DNA from: Globodera rostochiensis
Lineage: Eukaryota; Nematoda; Chromadorea; Rhabditida; Heteroderidae
Reading direction: 5' to 3'
Length of the DNA stretch: 64,000 bases
NCBI GenBank assembly: GCA_018350325.1
Contig: JAEVLN010000033.1
Coordinates: 434,001 to 498,000, forward strand
Part shown: piece after piece, positions 43,797-54,770 of the stretch
Layout: the number at the start of each line of letters is the position of its first letter
Position numbering within the stretch: position 1 is the first letter of the stretch
The notes under the pieces: model-generated
Database searches by the model: none
What the model saw: only the letters and a program-made list of their open reading frames with translations
What the model was told of the DNA's origin: nothing
Translations under genes and position numbers: made by a program

Positions 43797-44263
43797 CAAA
43801 TTTATTATTAAATGTCCTTTTTGTCCTTTAAAATTAAGCGCCAAGCGGGAGCGGAGGATTTTGAATTACTTATTTCTCGAGAGGTCGAGATTTATTTTGT
43901 TTTTTTTAAATTTTAAGCTATCAAATACAATTTTAAAGATATTTGAAATAGCATACTAAGGTTTAAAAAATACAATAATGAATTAATACATTTTTTTATT
44001 TGTTTTTAATAGATTAATAAAATTTTTTATTTCATTCGATTTTCTGCCATTCTCCTTGATGAATAACATGTGCAATCTTTAATCGGTCAGCCAAGCTAAT
44101 TGGCTTTTATTCATAATAATATGATTGGGTTAAACGGTGCGCAGTGACTTTACCTGTATTTTTTTAATTTTGCATTATTCGTTGAATTTTTCACGAAGTT
44201 CTAAAATATGGTCAAATTTTATTATGCATCTTTTTCCTTTTTCTTACTGAATAATAAATTTAG
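43797..44263 (+). repeat. Segmental repeat R6, copy 2
   Basis: See 42597-43083. Differences are few: aatgtcctttttgtccttta against aatgtcctattatgcccttt, ttaaacggtgcgcagtgact against ttaaagtgcacagtgacttt, and the 20-bp deletion. Confidence 0.88.
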
Positions 44264-45120
44264 ATATAAAATTTATGATTTAAATTATTTTTGGCTTGTT
44301 TACATTTTCTTCATTACCTTCACAATATAAATTTATTTAAGCTTTTGTATAGGTGTTTGGCAAACAATATTTGGTAAGATCAATAAATTACGATTTCGAA
44401 AAATCTTTGTTTTGTAAACATTCTGTTATTCCAATACAAAACAATTTAATAAAACCATTGCATTGCATTTGATATAGCGATTATAATTATTGATTAATTT
44501 TTAAAACCAATACACCTTATTATTATTAATAATTTAGTATTAATATTTTAAATGGGTTACATTCATAATCGAAGCTTTTTATATTTTTTAAAAACCCTTA
44601 CAAACTTGCTGTCTTGAATTTTATTCAGTTTATAGTTAATTAATCACTTTCTTTATATAAAGATTTATTTAATAATTAAGTGAGTACATTCAAAAAGGAA
44701 GTCCGAAAGTAGCATTAGTGAAGAATTCGTCTTTTGCAACATTAGGCATTCGCTGCGCAAGAAATTTTATAAATTTAAGCTATAAGAGAATTCAGACAAA
44801 ATAATTAACAAATTTTAAATAATTCTTTTCATTGCCGTTTAAAATAAATTGCAAATAGCCGATTTTATCGTTCATTACGCGTAGAATTATTTATCAAAAT
44901 TAGTCAAACATTGTATTGATTTCAAGGATTAATTAAATCTTAATAAATAGTTAAATTCAGTTTGAGATTTTTTATTGAGGAGCAGTAAAAGCTTACAGGT
45001 TTTCTTGAATATAACTTATTTCAATTTACACATTTAAATAATAAAGATAGGAATTTGTATTAAAAAGTTATGAAATAATATAATTTATGTTCAACGATGA
45101 TTGTTATTTCACTGTTTTTG
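44264..45120. other. AT-rich stretch
   Basis: No gene. An islet at about 44700-44765 (ggaagtccgaaagtagcatt, gcattcgctgcgcaagaaat) is unique. 44850-44960 (gcaaatagccgattttatcg, cattacgcgtagaattattt) is a diverged piece of R1 (95-200). Confidence 0.5.
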
Positions 45121-45527
45121 ATAGCTATTTGGCTTTTATTTTAACTAAATTTGATGTCTAATAAAACATTTTGATTCTAAGAATTTTTTTAAAATTACCC
45201 GCCGACGGACATGCAAATTGCATTTATTTATTATTTTAGTTTCGATTTTTATAAACTTTTTACTTTGCAACTGACTCACTTCGATTTCGGTTGGGTGACG
45301 CTCCGCCTCTTCAGCCATTGGTTGGTTCTTTTCTTGTCAAAAATTACGGTCCAAATGTGAATGAATTTGATTTTAAAAAATTTATACCATAACAATTTAA
45401 ATTTCTTTGTTTTATATATAAATTATTTCAGTAAATTTTATTTTAAGTCTTTTTTACAAACCAATATTTATAATAATTAGATCCAAATTCAATTTGTTCA
45501 CAATTGTTTTTAAAATTTGAAGCTTAG
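45121..45527 (+). repeat. Family C module, copy 3
   Basis: Same as copy 2 with a short insertion near 45415-45450 (tatataaattatttcagtaa). The core differs by two or three bases (gacggacatgcaaat; ttcgatttcggttgggtgac). Confidence 0.85.
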
Positions 45528-45660
45528 TGGTGACAGTGAACATATTATGATTTCTTTTTTTAATCAAAATTTTTACTATCATTTTATGCTTGATAATAGC
45601 AAAATAATATAATTATTCTTATTTTTTTGAATATCAAATTCTTTTTTAAATTTATTTATA

Positions 45661-46640
45661 GGTAATGAAAAATTAATAAGATTAATTTTAGAATTTATTA
45701 ATGAAATAATTAAATTGTTAATTTTTTAAATTTTGTTTTTTGTGGTTCGTTTTCTTTTATTTTTAAAAAGTTTGTGGTAAATGGTATAAATCGGAGGGCA
45801 TCTATTGGTGGGCACTAGAAAGATCCTTTATAATATAATTTTTTCAATTTATTTTTATAATTCAATTGAGTTAAATATGATTTATTTTTCGTTTTATGCA
45901 TCGCTTGTTTGAATTTAAATAGTATTCAGCATTTGTTTAACAAATATTAAGTATAAATTTAAATTTTGAACGTTCTTCAATCAAATTAGTTTCATCAGAT
46001 AGAAAAAGTTTAAATTTTTGTAATCTTTTTTTTGCAAGCTGATCAACTATTTCATTGCCTATGCTGTCACACAACGGTGAACTTGATTCTATTCCTGACA
46101 TCTGGTGTTGTGGTGGCCTTTCAAGGCTTTGGTTGCTATGATTTCATTACTTTATTGACAAACGAATTATTTTTATACATAAGAAAGCTTTATATTCTTC
46201 AAAAAATTTTATAAAATATTGGTAAAATAAGTGTTTTAAAGTAAATAATACGCTGTTGCGATTGAATATAAAAATACTTAAAATATTTTTATTGTTACTA
46301 TTTTATTTTGTAATCCGATATTAACTTTTATTATTAATTTGAGCTTTGCCTCTTTGATGTATTGTTGAAATTTTTGTTGAAAACAATTGCCTCACTTGCC
46401 ATTTGGTAAATGTGATTCGGCATTCAAAACAATGTGGTATAATTTTAACATTTAGCTAACATTGAATATAAGAATTTGAATTTTTAGTGGCTCTTTAATC
46501 TTATATACATCCAGTTTGGGTAATTTTAAAAAAGACATTAAAACAACTCACAATGTTCACGGAAAGGCAATTGGATTCGATGTTTACAAATAGTTCTGAT
46601 AATTCGCTTTAAAAAGGATATAAAATAATATGATGCAAAT
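45661..46640 (+). repeat. Segmental repeat R5, copy 2 (with extra segment)
   Basis: Matches 31911-32547, with about 345 bp more at about 45866-46213. The extra part contains a GC-richer core (gcctatgctgtcacacaacg, gacatctggtgttgtggtgg, tttcaaggctttggttgcta) and a family T-like tail (tttcattactttattgacaa). A partial third copy of the first 100 bp is at 50088-50185. Confidence 0.83.
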
Positions 46641-47150
46641 CATTGCGGTCCTGCCATTTTAGGAAGTGAATCACGAAAAAGCTTTTCAGAGCTTTTAGGA
46701 AAAAATAGTTTTATGTATGTTTTAGTTATTTCAACTGCTTATTAGATACTATAAACTATTAGAGGCAGTGGAAATAAAATCGGCTATTTTTCACAAGAAA
46801 GCTTATTAAAGTTAAAAGTAATTAAATTTGATAAATAAAATTTCTTTTGTTTGATCTCTTTAATGTTAATGAATATTTGCTTTAATCTCTTACAACGCCA
46901 TTTTTAGTAAAAAAATTAAATAAAAAATATTACATAATTAATAATTATCGCGTTGATCTTCGAGCTCCACAAACCTTGTCCATAAATTTATAATTTATCA
47001 CAAGACTATAACAGATGTTTGGCTTTAATATTACGTTTTTTTATTTTAGATTATTTTATCAGTTATTTTTACTAAATTTAATTAGATAGTTGAATAAAAT
47101 GTAAATACTTATTTCTTTAAATTTTACATGGCTTTTTCAGTTTATATTTT
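46641..47150. other. AT-rich stretch with module scraps
   Basis: agcttttcagagcttttagg at 46680 is the stretch that precedes R5 copy 1. ctcttacaacgccatttt at 46888 matches 14749. An islet at 46952-46980 (cgttgatcttcgagctccac) is unique. No gene. Confidence 0.45.
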
Positions 47151-47235
47151 GCTTATCTCCATCAACTAGCTCTTGGCGCCTTCGTTGCACGCACTCGCTC
47201 TTGCAGCCACTCTTGTTTTCGCTGTTTGTTTTATT
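47150..47235 (+). repeat. Family N core, copy 1
   Basis: cttatctccatcaactagct, cttggcgccttcgttgcacg, cactcgctcttgcagccact, cttgttttcgctgtttg. Copy 2 is at 49425-49495 (cttgtcgctgcagtacacgc, tcttgcagccgctcttgttt). The upstream AT-rich flank (tttaaattttacatggcttt) is also shared. Confidence 0.72.
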
Positions 47236-47720
47236 TATTTGTACAAATTTTTGGAGGTGGATCTTATTATTGTAATTTTATTTACTTTTTAAATAGTTTA
47301 TAAATTTTATAAGTTATTTTTTAATTAAGATATTGTTTTGACTTTATTAATTATTAAATTTTTTCATTATAGTTCTTTAGTTTTATTATTGATTGTTTAG
47401 TTGCATTCATCCATGCGTCGAGTTCGCTTACTTGTCAATAAAACCAAAGAATAAAATTATGAATGAATTATTTGGTATATTTGTTTGCAATTTCTCATCT
47501 TTAATTTATTATATACCTAATTTTATTTTCATAAAGATTTAATGTTGATCTTATTATAAAAAACTTTGTTACAAAAATAGCATTGATAAAAAATGGGTTT
47601 ATCTCAAAAAACATATTGCTTAATAATTGTAAATAAAATAATGCACAGCTTAAAGGGTAAATTTATCAATAATAAAGTGCATATTTTTAAATAAAGCGTT
47701 TTTTGATAGTGTCTTTTATG
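47236..47720 (+). repeat. Family B (core type 2, cut) fused to family D tail
   Basis: 47236-47425 matches 25270-25455 (ggaggtggatcttattattg, catgcgtcgagttcgcttac). It switches right after cttac into the D-long tail (cttgtcaataaaaccaaaga, aaatgggtttatctcaaaaa), as at 37545-37805 and 57958. A clear breakpoint at about 47430. Confidence 0.75.
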
Positions 47721-47985
47721 CTAAGTTTTTGCCAACCTTTTTAGCTTATCGTCACAAATTACCATTTATTTTGGCTATAATTTAAACAATTTTAAATTTT
47801 CGCTATTGGCTGGCATTCGTGATTTTAAGTTTTTATATCATTATACATCAACGCGCATATCTGAGTTGATGGAAATGTTGTAAAAAACACCAAATTGCTT
47901 ATTGTTTTTATAGTTAGTATTTATCAAATGCCCAAATAGATCAAATAGTAAATTGCTTTCCGAGGACGATTAAATGATGTCATTT
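47721..47985. other. AT-rich stretch
   Basis: 47715-47800 (ttttgccaacctttttagct, atcgtcacaaattaccattt) is shared with 58070-58130. An islet at 47955-47975 (ctttccgaggacgattaaat) is unique. No gene. Confidence 0.5.
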
Positions 47986-48680
47986 TATTTCAACCTAAAA
48001 TAGTCACTGTCCAATAATTCGATAGATATCCAGATGATAGCTTCATTTTTAAGTAAGAACTATTAACGTTCAAATTTTCTACTTCAATTAAATTATTTTT
48101 TCTGGAAGAATTATTAATTTAATTTTTGTAAATTATGTTGAATTAAAAATTAGATTTTTCCTCAGACAAGATATTCTTCAATAAATTTAATATCCATATT
48201 TCGACAATAAGTATTTATTTTATTTTGATTTAAATATTAACTTTTTGCCATTCAAATTATAATATTTAAAGCAAAATTTGAAAAATCAGTAAAAACTCGA
48301 CAAAAGCTTAATTTGGAGGTGGATCTTATTATTGTAATTTTATTTAGCTTTTAAATAATTTACAAATTTATAAGTTATTTTTAATTAGATTTTGTTTGAC
48401 TTTAAATTTTTTAAAGATCTAAAATTTATTATAGTTCTTTTTAGTTTTAATATTGATTGTTTCTCTTTTGGCCCTTTTCGCGCTGTGCCGACATATAGTT
48501 GAAGTGATCAATGCATCGAGTTCGTTTGTGTTAAATGCTCGTCATAAATTATTATAATAAATTATTTTTAAATTGTTTGTTTGTCAGGAAAATTAAATAT
48601 TTTTTAACAAATATTATTATTATTAATCGAACGATAACTCATGTCTCTATCTATTCAGCGCAACTGTCTTTTTGACGACT
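47986..48680 (+). repeat. Family B module with core type 1
   Basis: Flank tttcaacctaaaatagtcac, tccagatgatagcttcattt, ggaggtggatcttattattg. Core type 1 at about 48465-48535: tctcttttggcccttttcgc, gctgtgccgacatatagttg, gtgatcaatgcatcgagttc. Tail tgctcgtcataaattattat, gtttgtttgtcaggaaaatt, cgaacgataactcatgtctc. 54.5 kb carries an almost identical core and tail. Confidence 0.8.
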
Positions 48681-49420
48681 TCCTTCTCGTTAATTTAAAC
48701 ATTTTTAATTTGTATTATGAAATTAATATTAAAATTCGGAGGTCCTAATCTTTTGTTAATAACTTTATATTAAAATTACATTAATTACTTTTCTTGTTTT
48801 GAGTTTTTATTTTTAACTATTTATATATAGACATATAAAAATGCTGTATTATATAAGCTCTTTTAATTACATTTAGAATTTTTGGTAAAATATATATAAT
48901 ATTATTTTGTAATTCAATATTACACTTTTATCATTATTTGAAATTTGGTTTAATAGTAAAATTTTATTTGTATTTTAACCATAAAACAGTAATGTTGCTT
49001 TATATTTTGATGATTTTTTAGGTTTTAGCAGCTAAATGGACCTTTTTCATAGAATTTTCTCATATTTAATTTGGCGACCGTCAAACTAATGTTGTAAAAT
49101 TACTTGGTTATTTAAATTCTAAATAAAATACTAGAAACTTTGTTTATTTTATCCGTATTTTTGATCTTTATAAATTTTAGACTTTTTAATATCCTATGAA
49201 CTTTTAGTCATAAATATACGCGTAATTTTGTTTAAATGCTGGCATTGATTAATATAGCAGTGTTTTGCTTTAATATTAAAATTTTTTTACTTTACATTAT
49301 TTTATCAGCTATTTAAATTAACTTTATAATGATATTTTTTTAAATTATTTTTATTAGACAGTTGAACAAAATGTAAATATTTATTTCTTTAAATTTTGCA
49401 TGACTTTTTCAGTTTTGTAT
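48681..49420. other. AT-rich stretch with family T fragment
   Basis: 48757-48870 is family T flank. 48725-48750 (attcggaggtcctaatcttt) matches 55325-55345. The rest is AT-rich with nothing recognisable. Confidence 0.5.
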
Positions 49421-49500
49421 TGTGACTTATCTCCATCAACTCGCTCTTGTCGCTGCAGTACACGCTCTTGCAGCCGCTCTTGTTTTCTCTGTTATGTTAA
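49421..49500 (+). repeat. Family N core, copy 2
   Basis: Partner of 47150-47235 with several substitutions. The duplicate core lies 2.2 kb away. Confidence 0.7.
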
Positions 49501-50087
49501 AATAGGGAGGAGGGTATATTGCTAATTCCGGTATGTTAAATAGTATAGATAAAATTTACAAATTTTTTTTAAAAATAATATTTAGTAATTTGTCATTATG
49601 AACATTTCGTAAGTATTTAAATTTAGTTGTCAAATCTATTTATATTATGAATCTTTTATAAGTTAATGTTGATTAAAAGGTTTCGGAATAAAACATCTTC
49701 AAACAATTGTTGGAGGGGAGATCTATTGATTTTATCAATGTTAGGTATTTTATTTAGATTCTTCGTTTAGTTCTTTCTACGTTTAGGTCAATTTTCATGA
49801 AGCAAATTAGTTTATGTTTGTATTACACTTATATTTAAATATTATTTAGGTTTAATTAAACATAATAATGACAAAAATTGGTACATACCAATTTGTTTAT
49901 ATTAATTAGATGCAAATTTAATTTGTTCACAATCGTTTTAATTTGAAGGCTCAGTGGAGACACTGAACATATTTGTTTTCTTTTTTTAATAAAATTTTTT
50001 GCTATTATTTTATGCTTGCTTGATAATGGCAAAATAATATAAGTATTCTATTACTTTTTGCAATATCTAGTTTTTTATTTATTTATA
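49501..50087. other. AT-rich stretch with family C tail
   Basis: 49907-49985 (ttagatgcaaatttaatttg, gaaggctcagtggagacact) corresponds to 45478-45545, that is, the 3' extension of family C. Small islet at 49720-49735. No gene. Confidence 0.45.
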
Positions 50088-50236
50088 GGTAATGGAAAAT
50101 TAATAAGATTAATTTATATTTTATTAATGAAATAATTAACTTGTTAATTAATTTTTTAAATTTTGTTTTCTGTGGCTCGTATTCTTTTATGAAAATTGTT
50201 TGTATTTTGGTCCGGGGTCCGAAATCGGGTAAAATA
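50088..50236 (+). repeat. R5 fragment followed by the ggtccggggtccgaaat block
   Basis: 50088-50185 matches 31911-32000 and 45661-45755. 50190-50236 matches 4733-4785. Adjacent here, separate elsewhere. Confidence 0.62.
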
Positions 50237-50800
50237 AATTTCTCTAATAATAAAAAGCGTCATAACTTTAAAGCTTTTTAAAATGTTCAATTTAAAAATA
50301 GATATGAATTTTTTGTGGAAAATAATTTGTTAAAAAATTGAGATTAGCTTTTAAATTTTTTAAAATGGAGAAAACATCTCTAAAAGTAAAAAATATCATA
50401 ATTTTCTGCATTTTTTAACTTTAGTTCATTTAGAATCTCAAACTTTAAGCATAGTTCTGCATTTTTTTTTGCTGAGCAAAAAATTGGAAATTTTCAAAAA
50501 ATTGTTTAAAACTTCAATAAATTTCTATTCTTACCAAGGGTTTCTCATAAAAATGGTCGAGTAACTTCTAGATATCGAAAAAATTTTTTATTAATAATGA
50601 AATTTCAATTTTATCATTGGTTTTGACAGAAAAAAATGTCAAAATTGTCCAATGCAAAAATTGAAAATTTTGTTATTATTTTTTGGAGGTTGAAAAATAG
50701 AACTCCCCCTTAAAATATAACTCCTTTTTTGGTAGAACTCTCGGGAGTTCTATTTTAGGAAATACGCTATCTCACTTATTTTGCGGCCGATTACCTTGCT
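50237..50800. other. AT-rich region ending in a hairpin with 13-bp arms
   Basis: 50237-50690 is purine- and T-rich low-complexity sequence without paralogs in the window. At its end aaatagaactccc (50695-50707) pairs with gggagttctattt (50743-50755) across a 35-bp loop. This could be the terminus of a transposon; words such as tagaactccccctta resemble tagagccccccccccctta-like runs near 63.83 kb. No matching left end found. Confidence 0.35.
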
Positions 50801-50934
50801 CTCCTTGATCATAATACTAAATATTTTAAGTCAGGATAGTATTTTGCTGAATTTAAATAAATTAATTTCCTTTAAAAAATAAGCAAAAAACTTATGTTAC
50901 ACCCTAAATATTTATCAATTTATCTTAAATAAAT

Positions 50935-51130
50935 TTGCTCTTAAAATCGGCTTACGGAATTGAACTTACGACTCTCTTTTTTCTTGATGTTTACTGTTTT
51001 TGTTAACAATTATATTTTAAAAAATTCTTTCAAGGTTTTTTTTGCTAGCTATCTTGGCTTTTATTTTAACTAAATTTGATGTCAATATAAAACATTTTGA
51101 TTTTAAGAATTTTTTACAAAAAATTATTGC
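50935..51130 (+). repeat. Islet and family C start
   Basis: 50935-51020 matches 43170-43258 (cttacgactctcttttttct). 51042-51115 (ttggcttttattttaactaa, ttgatgtcaatataaaacat) is the beginning of family C, which then diverges at cccgacg. Confidence 0.65.
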
Positions 51131-51284
51131 CCGACGTTTTTTTATATTTTTTTATGTAATGTCGATTAAATGGTGCCGGAATCATCTTTATTGCATTTTA
51201 TTCAATGTAAATATTGTATTTATTTTTTATTAATAGTTGTTATATTTATTTACTTCATTAAATTCTGGCTTGCAAAGCATCAAA

Positions 51285-51372
51285 AGGATCACAATGTAAG
51301 AGAAGAAGCGTTTGGCGCTTTTAGATTGAGAACCCACAAACACGAATCAAAACTCACGCTTGGCATTGCTTA
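51285..51372. other. GC-richer islet, unique
   Basis: atcaaaaggatcacaatgta, gaagcgtttggcgcttttag, gagaacccacaaacacgaat, ctcacgcttggcattgctta. Contains the perfect short hairpin aagcg-tttgg-cgctt. A 67-codon open stretch at 51170-51373 crosses it (ends HKHESKLTLGIA), but its first half is AT-rich module sequence. Not supported as a gene. Confidence 0.35.
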
Positions 51373-52150
51373 ATTTGAAATTTTTGGCTTTTTTAATTAA
51401 ATTTTTTAAGGATGTTTTTTCAGAATTTGATTAATTAAGGGTTCTTTATTAGCTTATATGTCTTTATAAATTCAATTAATGTCGTAATGTTATTTTAAAT
51501 GTTCATAATGTTAAAGTCAAATTAAAAAAGATAAAAAAATAACAGTAAAGATTACATTTTAAAAATAAAATTCTATACATTAATAAACATTTATTATTTG
51601 CGTGATATCTGAATTTGGTTAATCCAAATACTGTCCTCTCCGACGCGTTGTTAGGACATCGTACCCAGAAGCCGATCGTTCAATGTTGTCCGCCTTTTGT
51701 TGTTTTTTATGTGGCATTTATTTTTAACTTCATTCAACAACCTCAACACAGCCGCTTCTTCATTATTACTTAATAAATGCTTCAACTGAACTGCGAATTT
51801 TATTATTTTATTGTTATTTTGTTAAATTTTAACATATTTTATATTACATAAATTTAGCCGTTTTTATAAAGATCTTTTCTTTAAATTACCAAATTTAATT
51901 TAAATAAACAAGAAATTTTTTTTCGAATTATTTTTTTTTTACAAATTTGGCTTTCATAACTTTTTTTTTTTACTTTATTTTAAAAAAATTATTAAATTTG
52001 CATTTATTTTAAAATTTTATGATAGTTTTTATTTTTATATTGCAACTACATTTAAAATCATTAGGCTTCTTTATTATTTGGATAATAAAATAATGACTCA
52101 ATGTTATTCGCTTATGATTAAAAATCAGCTTGAATTTATTAAAAATACGG
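51373..52150 (+). repeat. Family A module, copy 4 (full)
   Basis: Preceded, as at 5345-5425, by ttgaaatttttggctttttt and attaagggttctttattagc. Core at 51618-51705: ctgtcctctccgacgcgttg, ttaggacatcgtacccagaa, gccgatcgttcaatgttgtc. Tail acacagccgcttcttcatta, gcttcaactgaactgcgaat. Here the core's first half is replaced by ctctccgacgcgttg. Confidence 0.75.
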
Positions 52151-52200
52151 ACAGGCACCTAGTTCGAGTATCCCAGGGTGTTTCGGTGCTGGTCTTGATT
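52151..52200. other. GC-richer islet, unique
   Basis: gacaggcacctagttcgagt, atcccagggtgtttcggtgc. The stretch agttcgagtatccc superficially recalls a tRNA T-arm, but no acceptor, D or anticodon stem can be built around it. It sits directly after a family A module. Confidence 0.4.
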
Positions 52201-53045
52201 ACGTTTTTTAAAGTTTAAACATTGTTTATAATTTGATTGATATAAAAAGCCTAAAACTGGCAGACGATTTTATTGTAAGTGAGTAAATTGCATATTCTTT
52301 TTATTGTTAAAAAATTACTTTTTACTATAATAATAAATAAACGCATAAACATGCGCATTATCGGGCTTTGCTAAAAAGAGTTGTGATGATTGTTAACATC
52401 GTTTTGAATAAATTAGTATATATACATATATTTATGTATTAAACAAAATAAAATAACATTTTAAGTTTTTGGCATAAATTATATTTATTAAACAAAATTA
52501 TTTTAAGTTTTTGTTTTAGTTTTAAGTTCTCATGCTTTTTAAATTATTTAGGTTAACAGTAATTTTGTTTATATTTTTTGATGATTTTTTTTATAGTTTA
52601 TATAGAAGTCTTTTGTAGTAAAATTATAAATTATTTAAAGTTTACTTCTTCAGTACATAATAGCTTTTAAAATAAAAATTATATGCGAAAATTCTGTGTT
52701 ATTATCAATCCCTTTTATTGATAACAAATTAATTAGTCTAAATGCACGTTCAGTGCTTATTTTTAATTGATTATTATTTAAATTTCTTTGTATCTTAACT
52801 GGAAATTATTTATATTGGTTTCCATATTGTTCAACATCCCTTATTTGCGATAGCAAACAGGATTTCATAAATTTATTTAGCAAAAACTAAATCTAAATAA
52901 TACTCTTTATAGTTAAAATTAGGTATTAAATTTTTTAATACATATTTGGTCATTGATGTTTAATAAATATTCTTGAACGTTTATCTCATTGTTTATATAG
53001 CATCATTCATTTCTGTTGTTATATTTATTTTTGTTCGATGAAATA
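52201..53045. other. AT-rich stretch with module scraps
   Basis: 52580-52735 is related to 38925-39060. 52735-52790 (aattagtctaaatgcacgtt, cagtgcttatttttaattga) is a scrap of the 39.3 kb unit. Islet at 52820-52860 unique. No gene. Confidence 0.45.
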
Positions 53046-53047
53046 AT

Positions 53048-53260
53048 TTGACGTCTTCTTGATTGTTTGTCGTTCATGATGTAAAAATATTTAACATAAT
53101 TCAAATAAATTGTTGGTTAATTAATTAAATTTATAAATGGCAGAAAAAAAACATTGAAATGAATAGATATCGTTTTGTAATATTTTCATAAATTTTAGCT
53201 TGTAGTTTTTAATCAATTTTTTTCTGATTTATTTATTACGTAAAATAAGAAACTAGATTT
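53048..53260 (+). repeat. R1 5' end joined to 39.1 kb module
   Basis: tttgacgtcttcttgattgt, cgttcatgatgtaaaaatat matches 1-60. It then switches to gttaattaattaaatttata and aaatggcagaaaaaaaacat, as at 39105-39145, and to the gtagtttttaatcaattttt module. Confidence 0.6.
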
Positions 53261-53329
53261 TATTTTTACTATTCATAATTAGGTTTATTAAAAATAATTT
53301 TCTAAATTATATTGTTTCCATATTATTCA

Positions 53330-53830
53330 TAAATCTTTCATCTGATTGATTCGCTCATTTAGCAAACCGGACTTCCTTTAATTCATGATAAAATTAATTT
53401 TTTTTTAATTTGCCACAATAGCCGAAGTTTTTGACCTCGGCGCTAGGCTTGATCGATATTGTTGATGGTTGCACCCGATTTGACGGTTCTCTCTTTGTAT
53501 TCACTTAATTTATAAATATTGACATCATCACTTATTGTTTTATATATTATTAAAATCAAATAATGCTTTTCTAAACAAATAATAATTGTTTATTTTTGGA
53601 TAAAATAATTATGAGTTTTTAATATATTATTAAACGTTCATGTGTTCTTTAATAATGGGGGTTTTGCTTTTTGACTTTAATTTTTGAAGCCTGTTGGCTT
53701 TTTTTGAATTACTGATTGCCATTTTTTTGCTAATAATTCTTAGAGCGTTATGCTGTTTTTGTACAAAATAAACCGTTTAATTTATATTATATCTATCTTT
53801 ACGCAATTGATATACATTTCATGTGTATAG
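53330..53830 (+). repeat. R1-type tail with a different core
   Basis: Core at 53420-53510 (gaagtttttgacctcggcgc, taggcttgatcgatattgtt, gttgcacccgatttgacggt), then tcactta, aatattgacatcatcactta and, after an interruption, gtacaaaataaaccgtttaa and atatctatctttacgcaatt, as in R1 (2140-2190, 29750-29800). Confidence 0.65.
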
Positions 53831-53899
53831 TAGCGTTATTAATTTGTTCATAAAATATTTTATCATTTATATATATTATTTTTTAAGACAAAACTTTTT

Positions 53900-54445
53900 G
53901 TTTCTGGAAGAATTATTAATTTAATTTTTGTAAATTATTTAAATGTTGAATTAAAAATTAGATTTTTTCCTCAGACAAGATATTCTTCAATAAATTTAAT
54001 ATCCATATTTCGACAATAAGTATTTATTTTATTTTGATTTAAATATTAACTTTTTGCCATTCAAATTATAATATTTAAAGCAAAATTTGAAAAATCAGTA
54101 AAAACTCGACAAAAGCTTAATTTGGAGGTGGATCTTATTATTGTAATTTTATTTAGCTTTTAAATAATTTACAAATTTATAAGTTAATTTTAATTAAGAT
54201 ATTGTTTTGACTTTATTAATTATTCAATTTTTTCATTATAGTTCTTTAGTTTTATTATTGATTGTTTAGTTGCATTCATCCATGCGTCGGGTTCGCTTAC
54301 CTATCTTGATTGTATGATGATGACATTGCGGTGAATGCTTGTCATAAATATATTATAATAAATTATCTTTAAATTGTTTGTTTGTCAGGAAAATTAAATT
54401 ATTTTTTAACAAAGATTATTATTATTAATCGAACGATAACTCATG
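53900..54445 (+). repeat. Family B module, core type 2
   Basis: 53900-54185 is nearly identical to 48095-48370. It then follows the 25.3 kb copy into core type 2 (tgcattcatccatgcgtcgg, gttcgcttacctatcttgat, gatgatgacattgcggtgaa) and the common tail. A single unit thus switches between the 48 kb and 25 kb versions near 54185. Confidence 0.78.
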
Positions 54446-54770
54446 TCACATTTTGTTTTATTAGATTTTGTTTGACTTTAAATTTTTTAAAGTTCTTAAA
54501 TTTATTTATAGTTCTTTTTAGTTTTAATATTGATTGTTTCTCTTTTGGCCCTTTTCGCGCTGTGCCGACATATAGTTGAAGTGATCAATGCGTCGAGTTT
54601 GTTTGTGTTGAATGCTCGTCATAAATTATTATAATAAATTATTTTTAAATTGTTTGTTTGTCAGGAAAATTAAATTTTTTTAACAAATATTTAATCGAAC
54701 GATAACTCATGTCTCTATCTCCTCAGCGCATTTCTTGACGACTTCCTTCTCGTTAATTTAAACATTTATT
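54446..54770 (+). repeat. Family B module, core type 1
   Basis: tctcttttggcccttttcgc, gctgtgccgacatatagttg, caatgcgtcgagtttgtttg, tgctcgtcataaattattat, followed by ctcagcgcatttcttgacga and cttccttctcgttaatttaa. Near-identical to 48465-48710; a direct neighbour of a type 2 unit. Confidence 0.8.

Noticed and set aside
52151..52200. tRNA-like agttcgagtatccc segment
   Set aside because: No acceptor, D-arm or anticodon stem can be assembled around it.
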